The translations under genes were made by a program, and so were the position numbers. 64,000 nt of DNA, from assembly GCA_937890825.1 (NCBI GenBank), contig CALADS010000022.1, forward strand, positions 40,613 through 104,612. The letters are read 5' to 3'. Source of the DNA: an uncultured Bacteroides sp. (GTDB lineage Bacteria; Bacteroidota; Bacteroidia; Bacteroidales; Bacteroidaceae). The notes under the pieces were generated by a model that was given only the letters and a program-made list of their open reading frames with translations, made no database searches and had not been told where the DNA came from. Below are positions 31,800 to 41,564 of this stretch, piece by piece (position 1 is the stretch's first letter; each line of letters opens with the position of its first letter).

Positions 31800-34700
31800 C
31801 TACTCCTTCTCTTTCTCTTTCTTGGCAGCCCTCTTCAGCCGCCAGCGGTTCCAGAAGAACAGCTCATTCCATTTATTGAAATCTTTCTTGAAAATGATAC
31901 CTACCCCTTGCGTAGTCATGTTGGTGCGGGTATAGTAGCGGTCGTTGGTCTCGTTATATGCCTTCAGGCGGATGTCACCGGAACGATTTACCAGCCATTC
32001 GGCTTCAAAGTCGCCCACGAAATTGGTATTGGCCAGCGGATTATCCCGATAGCCAAAGTTGCCGTTGATCAGCAGGCGGTTATTCAGCAACTGGCCGGAG
32101 AGCATGGTCTCGAATTCCATATCGGTCCAGCCATTCTGTCCTGTGCTGAAGTTGGTACCGAAGTTCCAGTTATTGCTGTTGATGATATGCGCTAAGGCAT
32201 TGTTCAGTTGTCCGGAAAGGGTAGAGGAGAGCACGCTGGACATCATGTTGGAGTTTTGCGCCACCTCTACATTCTCGGGTGTGTAGAACTTGCCGATACT
32301 CAGCAGGTAGAGTATCTGCATATTCATCTGCTCGTCTGTAGGGATGTAATTACGCACCAGTGCCTGTACCTCGTCGCGCTCGTTGGGCAGTTCCAGGCTC
32401 AGCTTGATGGCTGGAGAGGTGAGCTGGCCGTTCAGATTCATGATGCAGTCTACCTTGACATTGGTCTGGTCTACATAGGAGCTGGCGTTGGCAATGAGGT
32501 CGTTGAGCGAGGCCGAATTGACCAGGTAGCTGGCATTGATGTCCAGCGTGGCATCCAGCGGAGAACCGTTGAACGTGATGGTACTTCCGTTCTTGATGGA
32601 GAAATCCTTCCGGATAATCTCCTGTAGGCTGAATTTATAGACCCCTTGCGAGATGCGGTAACTGCCGAACATCTTTACATCGCCCTTGTTATAAAACTCG
32701 GTTCGTATATTGCCACTGCCGCGTCCGCTGATGTAGTCGCCCGCTATAGGGTCCATGATAATCTTCATGTTGGCATCGGGAGTGGCATCTATCAGCAGAT
32801 TCAGCCGGATGTCGGTGCCGCTTTCCTTGACCTCACTCTCTCTGCGTTCTTGCTCGTAGGCAGAAGACAGCAGCAGTGTGTCTTGTGTGGCCCGGCGCGG
32901 CGTCTTGTCAACAAACTTGATAAACTGGTTGCTGGCTGCCGAAGATACGTAGTCTTTGATATAGGTAAACGTAGAGTTGCGGTTGGTGGTCATGGCCACA
33001 TCAATCTGCACACCGGTTTCGGGAGTGCCCGAAATAGTGGCGTTGCCGGTGCCATAGATGGTGCCGTAGAACGGAAAGTCGGGAGACTCCTTGGTGTTCA
33101 TTACCAGCATATTGTTGACATTGAAATGGATGTTATAGTTCAGATTCTTGAAATGATCGTAACGGAGCATGCCGCTCATGCGGCCTTCGTGCCCTTTGGT
33201 GTCGTAAATCCGATTGTTGGTAAAGGTCAGTCCTTCAGGTTCTATCAGAATGCTGTCTTTCAGCGAGAAGGTAGTGTTCAGCACATCGACCTTCATCGAG
33301 GCATCGCCTGCCACCTTGCCCTGCAGGGTAAGCGCCTTGAACTTGCCATAGAGCCGGACGTTTCCGGTGGCCCGTCCGCGGAATTCGGGCGTGATGCTGC
33401 TCATATAATAATGTATAAACTGTAGATTGGTGTTGTGGGCTTCAATCTGTAAATCGAGCGCACTGGTAGGCTTGATGGGATAAATGTATCCGCTAACGTG
33501 CGAATGGGCTATATTTTTTTCATTGATATAGGCGTCGAGATAGATACCCTTTACCGGATGATGCCATTCGCCATGAATCTGCGCATCGCCCAGCAAGGCA
33601 TCGTTCAGCCCCAGGTTCTTGAAATACAGGTCGGTGTACATGACAGGTTCTTTCAGTACGCCGCTGGCATAGGCCGGTCCGGTGGCTTCGCCCTGGAAGT
33701 TGACCCCCAGGTCGGCAATGTCGAACACATAGCCAATATTGATTTTATTGAGATCCAGGCGGATGGTGTCTTGCGGCTGGGCAGACACAGTACCGTCGAT
33801 ATGCAGATACCGTTCTTTGTGGCTAAACCGGAAGTCGCGGATGTGTATCTTGCCTGAATCGATGACCACCTGCGACGGATGAATCTGCCACAGGGTATCG
33901 TTCAGGATGGCTTGTGTAGGCTGAATACGGATGGTGGTTTTCAGCGGGGAATGGCCGGACTCTACCCGGGAAAAGTGAGCATTGGCCGCCAGACGTCCGC
34001 TGTAGGTAGCGATGCCGTTGTTGCCCCAGTTCAGGGTAGATTGGATACTGTCGCCCGCCATTTGGGTGTCGACTGCCAGGCTGATGGCTGCACCGCTGGC
34101 CTTCCGATTGGTGAAGCGGACATTGGTGCGGAATTTGCCACCGGCATTATCGCATTGCAGCACACCCGACTCGATAAACTTATCCTGGTAGCGGAGTCGG
34201 GGGAAGTAACCTTCTATCCGCATACGTTGCAAGGGATCATTGATGTAGCCCTTCACTGTGGAGTGCATATAGATGCGTAAGGGTATGCGGGTAAGGACCG
34301 CCAGCAGTTCGGTGTCGAACACGTGAATATCGAACTGGAAATTGTTCTCCGTCTTGAGCGGGGTCCGACGCTTGCCGGCAGGGATGAGCGACGGGATATA
34401 GTTTCTCAGAATGTTCAGTATGCTCACCGGCAGGGTGCGGTAAGAGTAATCGCCCTCGATGCTGCCGCGCAAGAAACTGGAATGCAGGCTCAGTAATTTG
34501 TGATGCTCGTCTTTCCAAGTGGACGCCAGCTTCAGGTTATCCATGAAGTAGCTCTTCTCAGGGGTGAGGAAATACAGACTGTCTATATTGATTTCCCCGT
34601 TCATATCGTCGATGGAGCTTCCCGTAAAATCGGCCTTTACCAGCAGCGAGAGTTCGCTGTCTTGATAATGCGGTGTGAGGCGGAGGGCATGCGGACGGAA

Positions 34701-36242
34701 CTGTCGGATATCGGCCACCAGATTAAACGTAGGAGTGGCGCTGGCTGTGTTGAAGGCACCATCGATGCGAACAGAGGCGTTGGAGTCTTCCAGCAAGACC
34801 TTTCCATTGAATCCGCCGTGATTATATTCGCCGTCCATCTGGATGTTTTCATACGTATATCCGCTGTAATCGATGGAGGATACATGCCCTTTCATCCAGA
34901 TGGAGGGATATTTCTTCTGCTGGTCGTGGCGGCCGTTGACATCGAGGCTGAACGTAATGTTTCCCCACTTCGGGCTGTTCAGCAGTTGGCCGAGCTGCCA
35001 TTCGTGCGTCTTAATGGAGCCCGAATAGGCAAACAGCCCTTTCTCCTTATTGGACGTGAGCTTGAGGTCGGTCTGCAACTCCCCTAAATTGGTACGCAGC
35101 CGTCCGAACGTAACCAGTTCGGTGAAGTAACCGGAAACATCGCCCTGGAAAGACAGGTGGTGAAGGTTGCGCAAGATGGGGGGCGGACCTTGATAGTTCC
35201 GGCTGAAGTTGCGGATGAAGAACTGAAGTCCTTCGCTATCGGCATGCAGGTGCGACAGCCTGCCAAAGAGGAAGGCTTCACTGGGCTTGGACAGGTTTTG
35301 GATGGAAGCCTGACCATTGAGCCGGAAATGATTTCCAGCAGATGAAACCGCAATGACAGAACAGTCTAAGTTATTGATTGTTCCGCTGGTAGAGATTTCT
35401 ACCTGAAGTTTGTCTTTAAATGGACGGAAGGCTGGAACAAAGGCTGAAATGTCTTGCAGGGTGAGGTGTGAAGGCAGCATGTGGAGCGAGAAATGCACCT
35501 TGTCGGCAAAGTGGCGGAAGTCTGACAGGCTGTCGTAAGAGAGGCGGATGGTGTCCATCGCCAGTTTGGTCTGAGGCAGCTCCACCCCGAAATGATGAAT
35601 GCGCATCTGCTGCTGATTGCCGGTGACCTTCAGCGACAGTTTCTTCAGTTCCAGCCCTGAATGTGCCTCTTCCAAGCTCATGCGCTTGATGGCGGCATTG
35701 ATAGAATCGCCGCTGAGTGCTTTCAGAGAAATGTTGGCCAGAATGTTTTGCAGCCGCAGGTGCCGGGGATTGAACTTGCCCGGGGTGAGCGGTGCGGAAT
35801 GCAGGTCGTACGACACAGTGCCCCGTCGAATCAGCAGCGAATTGATGCGGAGATCCAGAGCTGATGAATGAGAAACAGTATCTTTCGAGGCAAAGGCGTC
35901 GAGCACAAACTGAAAATTCGGCGGAGTGTCGGGCGTCTGTCTCTCCAGATGAATATTGAAACCGAACAGTTGTACGTTGCTGATGGAAATCTTTCCCTGC
36001 AGCAGCGGAAGGAGATCGAACTTGGCCGACAGGCGGGCTACCTTCAGCAATTCTTTCTGTGCCTGGTCGTGCAACAGAAGGTCGTCGATAATAATCCGGT
36101 TCAAAAAGCCCATGTTGATACGGCCTATCGAAACGCTGGACGACAAGAGAGAAGAAAGCTCACGGGACACTACGACAGACAATTGCTGCTGAATATAAGG
36201 AATATTCAACAGCAAAATGGTGCCTATATACAAGGTAAGCAA
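31800..36242 (-). CDS. TamB-family translocation/assembly module protein
   Basis: A very large protein (1480 residues from the TTG at 36242) of the TamB/AsmA-like family: a membrane anchor at the N-terminus, a long beta-rich periplasmic body and the conserved TamB C-terminal region (about residues 1000-1450, containing Y-I-S-G-R-G-S-G-N-I and later L-L-S-I-G-K-F-Y-T-P). Such proteins bridge inner and outer membranes and are linked to outer-membrane protein assembly or lipid transport. The start is uncertain: the frame continues upstream through a basic, hydrophobic segment (K-K-I-K-S-I-V-R-W-I-L-G-T-L-L) to a stop at 36291-36293, with no ATG. It is divergent from tsaD. Confidence 0.85.
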   Translation of the reverse strand: MLTLYIGTILLLNIPYIQQQLSVVVSRELSSLLSSSVSIGRINMGFLNRIIIDDLLLHDQAQKELLKVARLSAKFDLLPLLQGKISISNVQLFGFNIHLERQTPDTPPNFQFVLDAFASKDTVSHSSALDLRINSLLIRRGTVSYDLHSAPLTPGKFNPRHLRLQNILANISLKALSGDSINAAIKRMSLEEAHSGLELKKLSLKVTGNQQQMRIHHFGVELPQTKLAMDTIRLSYDSLSDFRHFADKVHFSLHMLPSHLTLQDISAFVPAFRPFKDKLQVEISTSGTINNLDCSVIAVSSAGNHFRLNGQASIQNLSKPSEAFLFGRLSHLHADSEGLQFFIRNFSRNYQGPPPILRNLHHLSFQGDVSGYFTELVTFGRLRTNLGELQTDLKLTSNKEKGLFAYSGSIKTHEWQLGQLLNSPKWGNITFSLDVNGRHDQQKKYPSIWMKGHVSSIDYSGYTYENIQMDGEYNHGGFNGKVLLEDSNASVRIDGAFNTASATPTFNLVADIRQFRPHALRLTPHYQDSELSLLVKADFTGSSIDDMNGEINIDSLYFLTPEKSYFMDNLKLASTWKDEHHKLLSLHSSFLRGSIEGDYSYRTLPVSILNILRNYIPSLIPAGKRRTPLKTENNFQFDIHVFDTELLAVLTRIPLRIYMHSTVKGYINDPLQRMRIEGYFPRLRYQDKFIESGVLQCDNAGGKFRTNVRFTNRKASGAAISLAVDTQMAGDSIQSTLNWGNNGIATYSGRLAANAHFSRVESGHSPLKTTIRIQPTQAILNDTLWQIHPSQVVIDSGKIHIRDFRFSHKERYLHIDGTVSAQPQDTIRLDLNKINIGYVFDIADLGVNFQGEATGPAYASGVLKEPVMYTDLYFKNLGLNDALLGDAQIHGEWHHPVKGIYLDAYINEKNIAHSHVSGYIYPIKPTSALDLQIEAHNTNLQFIHYYMSSITPEFRGRATGNVRLYGKFKALTLQGKVAGDASMKVDVLNTTFSLKDSILIEPEGLTFTNNRIYDTKGHEGRMSGMLRYDHFKNLNYNIHFNVNNMLVMNTKESPDFPFYGTIYGTGNATISGTPETGVQIDVAMTTNRNSTFTYIKDYVSSAASNQFIKFVDKTPRRATQDTLLLSSAYEQERRESEVKESGTDIRLNLLIDATPDANMKIIMDPIAGDYISGRGSGNIRTEFYNKGDVKMFGSYRISQGVYKFSLQEIIRKDFSIKNGSTITFNGSPLDATLDINASYLVNSASLNDLIANASSYVDQTNVKVDCIMNLNGQLTSPAIKLSLELPNERDEVQALVRNYIPTDEQMNMQILYLLSIGKFYTPENVEVAQNSNMMSSVLSSTLSGQLNNALAHIINSNNWNFGTNFSTGQNGWTDMEFETMLSGQLLNNRLLINGNFGYRDNPLANTNFVGDFEAEWLVNRSGDIRLKAYNETNDRYYTRTNMTTQGVGIIFKKDFNKWNELFFWNRWRLKRAAKKEKEKE

Positions 36243-36353
36243 GGTACCCAGTATCCACCGTACTATACTTTTTATTTTTTTGATAGGCAGTTAATTTTTC
36301 TATTCAGCGAACAAAAATATAAAATAAAACATTATCCTTCCTACTTTTATCAC

Positions 36354-36361
36354 TACTTTTG
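36354..36361 (+). promoter_or_regulatory. tsaD promoter -7 element
   Basis: TACTTTTG, an exact TAnnTTTG match, 25 bp before the tsaD start codon. Confidence 0.5.
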
Positions 36362-36386
36362 CAGTGATTAAACGTAAATAAACACT

Positions 36387-37409
36387 ATGAGTACAATAAT
36401 TTTAGGTATCGAATCTTCTTGCGACGATACTTCGGCAGCTATCATCAAGGATGGATATTTGCTGTCGAATGTGGTGGCAAGCCAGGCTGTACACGAATCT
36501 TACGGAGGCGTGGTGCCGGAACTGGCTTCCAGAGCGCATCAACAAAACATTGTGCCGGTGGTGCATGAGGCATTGAAACGTGCCGGTGTGACCAAGGAGG
36601 AACTGAGTGCGGTGGCTTTTACCAGAGGGCCGGGACTGATGGGCTCGCTGCTGGTGGGAGTGTCGTTTGCCAAAGGATTTGCCCGTTCGCTGGGGATACC
36701 GATGGTGGATGTTAATCATCTGACAGGTCATGTGTTGGCACACTTTATTAAAGTGGAAGGAGAGGAGTCGAAGCAGCCGGAGTTTCCCTTCCTGTGTCTG
36801 CTGGTATCGGGCGGAAACTCACAGATTATTTTGGTAAAAGCCTATAATGATATGGAAATTCTGGGGCAGACCATAGACGATGCTGCCGGCGAGGCTATCG
36901 ATAAATGCTCGAAAGTCATGGGGCTGGGGTATCCCGGTGGCCCTATCATCGATAAATTGGCGCGACAGGGAAACCCGAAGGCTTATACGTTCAGCAAGCC
37001 GCATATACCGGGGTTGGACTACAGCTTCAGCGGACTGAAAACGTCGTTTCTGTACTCGCTGCGCGACTGGGTGAAGGAAGATCCCGATTTTGTGGAACAT
37101 CATAAGAACGACTTGGCTGCCTCGCTGGAAGCTACAGTAGTGGATATTCTGATGGATAAATTGCGCAAAGCCGCCAAGCAGTATAAAATAAAGCAAGTGG
37201 CTGTGGCCGGAGGGGTGTCTGCCAACAACGGGCTGCGCAATGCCTTTCACGAGCATGCCCGGAAATATGGCTGGGATATCTTTATCCCGAAGTTCAGCTA
37301 TACCACTGATAATGCTGCCATGATTGCCATTACCGGCTACTTTAAATATATGGATAAGGATTTCTGTCCGATGGAAGCGCCTGCTTATTCTCGCGTTACC
37401 TTAAAATAA
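36387..37409 (+). CDS. tsaD: tRNA N6-adenosine threonylcarbamoyltransferase
   Basis: TsaD catalyses the last step of t6A37 formation in tRNAs that read ANN codons, working with TsaB, TsaC and TsaE. The 340-residue protein is full length. The metal ligands H111 and H115 are in VNHLTGH, the ASKHA nucleotide motifs IESSCDDTSAAI and LLVSGGNSQIIL are present, and the C-terminal VAGGVSANNGLR and TDNAAM stretches are intact. It is divergent from tamB with its own promoter and is followed by the CinA-type gene after 178 bp. Confidence 0.95.
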   Translation: MSTIILGIESSCDDTSAAIIKDGYLLSNVVASQAVHESYGGVVPELASRAHQQNIVPVVHEALKRAGVTKEELSAVAFTRGPGLMGSLLVGVSFAKGFARSLGIPMVDVNHLTGHVLAHFIKVEGEESKQPEFPFLCLLVSGGNSQIILVKAYNDMEILGQTIDDAAGEAIDKCSKVMGLGYPGGPIIDKLARQGNPKAYTFSKPHIPGLDYSFSGLKTSFLYSLRDWVKEDPDFVEHHKNDLAASLEATVVDILMDKLRKAAKQYKIKQVAVAGGVSANNGLRNAFHEHARKYGWDIFIPKFSYTTDNAAMIAITGYFKYMDKDFCPMEAPAYSRVTLK

Positions 37410-37587
37410 CTTCGCCCGGCTACCCGCTTCGGGTATACCTGGTATCTTGCCTGCATCAGAAACGGGATTTCTCCGACTCTTATGGCTCGGACTAGGCCCG
37501 GAGTTGGTGCGGAGAAGACCCGGAGAGGGTATGAGGGTGCAGGAGTGGAGAGTGTTATCGGTTGGAAATCTTAAAACAGATAGAAAT

Positions 37588-38055
37588 ATGAATTGGGAAG
37601 AAACTGTAGGAGAACTGCTAAAGAAGCGACAGTTGACCCTTTCTACGGCAGAAAGCTGCACAGGAGGGGGAGTGGCAGCCAGTATCGTGTCCGTGCCTGG
37701 CAGCTCGGCTTATTTTCAGGGAGGTATCGTAGCATACTCGAATGACGTGAAAATGAATCTGCTGAATGTGTCGGCTGCTACGCTCGATGCTTACGGAGCC
37801 GTGAGCGAACAAACGGTAACGGAAATGGTGAAAGGGGCTATGAAAGCGCTGCATTCAGACTGCGCCATCGCCACTTCTGGTATAGCCGGCCCCGGCGGAG
37901 GTACGCCAGAGAAACCGGTGGGAACCATCTGGCTGGCTGTTGCCAATAAAAACGAAATCAAAACCTGGAAGCAGGAAGGAGATGCCGGAAGAGCTAAAAA
38001 TGTGCAGAAAGCCATCCAAAATGCCCTGTCTATGCTTTGTGAACTGCTAAAATGA
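37588..38055 (+). CDS. CinA-family amidohydrolase (NMN deamidase PncC-like)
   Basis: A 155-residue protein corresponding to the CinA C-terminal domain alone, the PncC-like enzymes that hydrolyse nicotinamide mononucleotide to the acid form. Motifs: TLSTAESCTGGGVAASI with the catalytic-region Ser, Y-S-N-D-V-K, GAVSEQTVTEM and the glycine-rich SGIAGPGGGTPEKPVGTIW. I start at the ATG at 37588 because the frame further upstream (from 37447) shows no family similarity. The N-terminal molybdopterin-like domain of full CinA is absent, as is common in this group. Confidence 0.9.
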   Translation: MNWEETVGELLKKRQLTLSTAESCTGGGVAASIVSVPGSSAYFQGGIVAYSNDVKMNLLNVSAATLDAYGAVSEQTVTEMVKGAMKALHSDCAIATSGIAGPGGGTPEKPVGTIWLAVANKNEIKTWKQEGDAGRAKNVQKAIQNALSMLCELLK

Positions 38056-38176
38056 AGAAAAAATGGGCAGTTTTGATGAATTTTTAGGGAAAAATTTGTT
38101 TGGTAAGGATAAAAGTGCTTACTTTGCGCTCTGTTTGAAATAAGTACAGATAAAAACTATAAAAACGAAGATAGAA

Positions 38177-38437
38177 ATGTCGAAGATTTGTCAAATTACC
38201 GGAAAAAGAGCCATGATTGGCAACAACGTTTCACACTCAAAGAGAAGAACAAAAAGAACATTTGATGTGAACTTGTTTAACAAGAAATTCTACTATGTAG
38301 AACAAGATTGTTGGATTAGCCTTAGCATTTGCGCTAACGGCCTGCGTATTATTAACAAGAAAGGACTGGACGCTGCTTTGAACGATGCGGTAGCAAAAGG
38401 TTATTGTGATTGGAAAAGCATTAAAGTTATTGGCTAA
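38177..38437 (+). CDS. rpmB: 50S ribosomal protein L28
   Basis: An 86-residue basic protein with the L28 start SKICQITGKRAMIGNNVSHS and R-T-K-R-T-F. It is first in a ribosomal trio with rpmG and a DUF4295 gene, in the order usual for Bacteroidetes. Length matches the family in this phylum. The rpmG start follows after 22 bp. Confidence 0.95.
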   Translation: MSKICQITGKRAMIGNNVSHSKRRTKRTFDVNLFNKKFYYVEQDCWISLSICANGLRIINKKGLDAALNDAVAKGYCDWKSIKVIG

Positions 38438-38459
38438 AAAGTAAAGGAGATTACTGATT

Positions 38460-38648
38460 ATGGCAAAGAAAGCAAAAGGTAACAGAGTACAGGTGATTCT
38501 GGAATGTACAGAACACAAGGATAGCGGTATGCCGGGAACTTCTCGTTATATCACAACGAAGAACAGAAAGAATACCACTGAGAGATTGGAATTGAAGAAG
38601 TACAATCCGATTCTGAAGAGAGTAACAGTTCACAAAGAAATTAAATAA
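38460..38648 (+). CDS. rpmG: 50S ribosomal protein L33
   Basis: A 62-residue protein with the L33 pattern: RVQVILECTE at the start and S-R-Y-I-T-T-K-N-R-K-N-T in the middle. Only one of the usual four zinc cysteines is present, so this is the zinc-free form. It lies between rpmB and the DUF4295 gene. Confidence 0.95.
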   Translation: MAKKAKGNRVQVILECTEHKDSGMPGTSRYITTKNRKNTTERLELKKYNPILKRVTVHKEIK

Positions 38649-38663
38649 AAAATAGTATAACCC

Positions 38664-38822
38664 ATGGCAAAGAAAGCAGTAGCAAGTTTGCACGAAGGAA
38701 CGAAAGAAGGTCGTGCACATACGAAGGTTATCAAGATGGTAAAGTCTCCGAAAACTGGTGCTTACATCTTTGATGAACAAATGGTTCTTAACGAAAAAGT
38801 TCAAGACTTTTTTAAGAAATAA
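38664..38822 (+). CDS. DUF4295 protein
   Basis: A 52-residue basic protein read directly: MAKKAVASLHEGTKEGRAHT at the start and VLNEKVQDFFKK at the end. It is the Bacteroidetes DUF4295 family, regularly found directly after rpmG and probably ribosome-associated; that role is inferred from the neighbourhood. A terminator follows about 40 bp later. Confidence 0.9.
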   Translation: MAKKAVASLHEGTKEGRAHTKVIKMVKSPKTGAYIFDEQMVLNEKVQDFFKK

Positions 38823-38863
38823 GATACTTGCAGTTCCTGTAAAGGAATTCAGCATACGTATAG

Positions 38864-38903
38864 AATCCTCTTATCGTAATCTCGATGGGAGGATTTCTTT
38901 TTT
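38864..38903 (+). terminator. Terminator after the rpmB-rpmG-DUF4295 unit
   Basis: AATCCTC (38864-38870) pairs with GAGGATT (38889-38895), followed by TCTTTTTT. Confidence 0.75.
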
Positions 38904-38979
38904 ATAGGATGTTTTTTTTATTTTTGTCGGTTTTATTATATCTTTGTAGCTGAAAGATATTTATACAAACAGTTGGAAT

Positions 38980-39939
38980 ATGGGATTTTTTAGTTTTTTC
39001 TCTAAAGAAAAGAAAGAGACTTTGGATAAAGGATTGTCTAAAACCAAAGAAAGTGTATTCGGAAAGATAGCCCGTGCCGTGGCCGGAAAATCAAAAGTAG
39101 ACGATGAGGTACTGGACAATCTGGAAGAGGTGCTGATTACTTCGGATGTAGGTGTAGAGACCACACTGAGAATCATCGAGCGTATAGAAAAACGTGTTGC
39201 AACTGACAAATACATGAATGCAACCGAACTGAACCATATCTTGCGAGATGAAATTGCGGCCTTGCTGACCGAGAACAACTCGAATGATGTGGACGACTTC
39301 GAGGCACCCATCGCTAAAAAACCGTATGTAATTCTGGTAGTGGGAGTCAACGGTGTAGGTAAAACTACTACCATCGGCAAATTGGCTTACCAGTTTAAAA
39401 AAGCCGGAAAATCGGTCTACCTGGGCGCGGCTGATACCTTCCGTGCGGCAGCTGTGGAACAGCTGGTCATCTGGGGAGAACGGGTAGGAGTGCCGGTAAT
39501 CAAGCAGAAAATGGGTTCGGATCCTGCTTCAGTGGCTTATGATACATTGAGTTCGGCCGTGTCGAACCAGGCCGACGTGGTGATTATTGATACAGCCGGA
39601 CGTCTTCATAATAAGGTGGGCTTGATGAATGAGCTGACCAAGATAAAGAATGTGATGAAAAAAGTGGTGCCCGATGCTCCGAATGAAGTGCTGCTGGTGC
39701 TGGACGGTTCGACAGGACAGAATGCTTTCGAACAGGCGAAGCAGTTTACGCTGGCTACGGAAGTGACAGCTATGGCGGTAACCAAGCTGGACGGTACGGC
39801 CAAGGGAGGCGTGGTAATCGGTATATCCGACCAGTTTAAGATTCCGGTGAAATATATCGGACTGGGTGAAGGCATGGAGGATATGCAGGTGTTCCGCAAA
39901 AAAGAATTTGTAGATTCGTTATTCGGGGAAAACAAATGA
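38980..39939 (+). CDS. ftsY: Signal recognition particle receptor FtsY
   Basis: FtsY is the membrane-side GTPase that receives SRP-ribosome complexes for co-translational insertion. The 319-residue protein has the short N-terminal region usual in Bacteroidetes, the N domain, and the G domain with P-loop GVNGVGKTT at 122-130, the DTFRAAA motif, D-T-A-G-R-L and T-K-L-D-G-T-A-K-G-G. Its stop overlaps the rimO start (ATGA at 39936-39939), so the two are translationally coupled. Confidence 0.95.
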   Translation: MGFFSFFSKEKKETLDKGLSKTKESVFGKIARAVAGKSKVDDEVLDNLEEVLITSDVGVETTLRIIERIEKRVATDKYMNATELNHILRDEIAALLTENNSNDVDDFEAPIAKKPYVILVVGVNGVGKTTTIGKLAYQFKKAGKSVYLGAADTFRAAAVEQLVIWGERVGVPVIKQKMGSDPASVAYDTLSSAVSNQADVVIIDTAGRLHNKVGLMNELTKIKNVMKKVVPDAPNEVLLVLDGSTGQNAFEQAKQFTLATEVTAMAVTKLDGTAKGGVVIGISDQFKIPVKYIGLGEGMEDMQVFRKKEFVDSLFGENK

Positions 39940-41234
39940 AACAGAAAACTATCGATATCATAACCTTGGGATGCTCTAAGAATCTGGTGGACTCGGAACG
40001 ACTGATGCGCCAGCTGGAAGAGGTGGGGTATGCAGTGACGCACGATGCTGAAAGACCGCAAGGAGAGATTGCCGTAATCAATACGTGCGGGTTTATAGGC
40101 GACGCCAAAGAGGAATCTATCAATATGATTCTGGAATTTGCACAGGCCAAGGAGGAGGGTATGCTCGAAAAACTGTATGTAATGGGCTGCTTGTCTGAAC
40201 GCTACTTGAAGGAATTGGCCATAGAAATACCGCAAGTGGATAAATTCTATGGAAAGTTCAACTGGAAGGAATTGTTGCAGGATTTGGGGGAAGTGTATCA
40301 CGATGAACTGGATCATAAACGTACGCTGACCACTCCGAAGCATTATGCCTATTTGAAAATATCGGAAGGCTGTGACCGTAAATGCTCGTATTGCGCTATT
40401 CCTATTATTACCGGCAAGCATATCTCACGACCGATGGAGGATATCTTGCAGGAAGTGAGGTACTTGGTTTCGCAAGGAGTGAGGGAATTTCAGGTTATCG
40501 CACAGGAACTGACATACTATGGCGTGGATATCTATAAGAAGCAGATGCTGCCGCAACTGATAGAGGAGATAGCAGCTGTTCCGGGTGTGGACTGGATTCG
40601 TCTGCATTATGCGTATCCGGCTCATTTTCCTACCGACCTGTTCCGGGTGATGCGTGAACATCCGAATGTGTGCAAGTATATGGACATTGCACTGCAACAT
40701 ATCAGTAATCCGATGTTGGAAAAGATGAGACGTCATGTGACCAAGGAAGATACCTATAGGCTGATAGAACAGTTCCGCAAAGAGGTGCCCGGTATTCATT
40801 TAAGAACGACGCTGATGGTGGGGCATCCGGGAGAAACAGAGGCCGACTTCGAGGAACTGAAGCAGTTTGTACGTGAGGTGCGCTTCGATAGGATGGGGGC
40901 TTTTGCCTACTCTGAAGAGGAGGGTACCTATGCGGCCGCTCACTACGAGGATGAAATACCGCAGGAGGTAAAGCAGGCGCGTCTGGATGAGCTGATGGCT
41001 ATTCAGCAAGAGATTTCGGCTTCACTCAGTGCGGCTAAGGTGGGGAAACAAATGAAAGTAATCATTGACCGCCTGGAAGGTGAGTACTACATAGGACGTA
41101 CGGAGTTTGATTCTCCAGAAGTAGATCCGGAGGTATTGATAGAGAAAGGAGATGAATCGCTGAACATAGGGGAGTTCTATCAGGTAGAAATAACCGATTC
41201 GGATGATTTCGACCTCTTTGGAAGGGTGATTTGA
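39936..41234 (+). CDS. rimO: Ribosomal protein S12 methylthiotransferase RimO
   Basis: RimO is a radical-SAM enzyme that methylthiolates an aspartate of ribosomal protein S12. The 432-residue protein has the N-terminal iron-sulfur domain cysteines (ITLGCSKNLVDSERL, INTCGFI, VMGCLSERY), the radical-SAM C146-D-R-K-C150-S-Y-C153 cluster and a C-terminal TRAM domain. Start overlaps ftsY by four bases. Two HU-fold genes follow within 30 bp gaps, so all four probably share a transcript. Confidence 0.95.
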   Translation: MKQKTIDIITLGCSKNLVDSERLMRQLEEVGYAVTHDAERPQGEIAVINTCGFIGDAKEESINMILEFAQAKEEGMLEKLYVMGCLSERYLKELAIEIPQVDKFYGKFNWKELLQDLGEVYHDELDHKRTLTTPKHYAYLKISEGCDRKCSYCAIPIITGKHISRPMEDILQEVRYLVSQGVREFQVIAQELTYYGVDIYKKQMLPQLIEEIAAVPGVDWIRLHYAYPAHFPTDLFRVMREHPNVCKYMDIALQHISNPMLEKMRRHVTKEDTYRLIEQFRKEVPGIHLRTTLMVGHPGETEADFEELKQFVREVRFDRMGAFAYSEEEGTYAAAHYEDEIPQEVKQARLDELMAIQQEISASLSAAKVGKQMKVIIDRLEGEYYIGRTEFDSPEVDPEVLIEKGDESLNIGEFYQVEITDSDDFDLFGRVI

Positions 41235-41259
41235 ACGGATAATATAAATAGAAGCAGAT

Positions 41260-41532
41260 TTGAATAATAAAGAATTTACAGCTGAACTGGCCGGAAAACT
41301 GGGGTATACCTTGAAGGATACCTCGGAATGGATGGCTGCACTTACTTCGGAAATGGCCGCGCATTGGCAAGAGGGAGATACCATTGCCGTGCAAGGATTC
41401 GGTACATTCGAAGTGAAGAAAAAGTTGGAACGCATTACGGTGAATCCAGCTACTAAACTGCGTATGCTGATTCCTCCTAAGTTGGTCTTGTCGTACAAAC
41501 CAAGTAATGTATTAAAGGAAAAATTTAAATAA
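41260..41532 (+). CDS. HU-family DNA-binding protein
   Basis: A 90-residue HU/IHF-fold protein: N-terminal helices (N-K-E-F-T-A-E-L-A-G-K-L-G-Y-T) and the DNA-arm region with GFGTFEVKKK and N-P-A-T-K-L-R-M-L-I-P. The expected R-x-x-R-N-P-x-T-G arm is altered (T-V-N-P-A-T-K), so binding may differ from standard HU. The only plausible start is TTG at 41260, since a stop precedes it by five codons. It lies 25 bp after rimO and 32 bp before a HU-LysM fusion gene, which suggests the two HU-fold proteins may act together. Confidence 0.85.
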   Translation: MNNKEFTAELAGKLGYTLKDTSEWMAALTSEMAAHWQEGDTIAVQGFGTFEVKKKLERITVNPATKLRMLIPPKLVLSYKPSNVLKEKFK

Positions 41533-41564
41533 AAGGTATTTTCTTCCTATCCAATGTAGGCTGT

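Noticed and set aside
31625..32195. Lys/Glu-rich open frames in the A-rich tract
   Set aside because: They translate a low-complexity purine run and then the antisense of tamB; not genes.
37447..37587. Upstream extension of the CinA-like frame
   Set aside because: No similarity to the family before MNWEETVGELL; the short domain starts at 37588.
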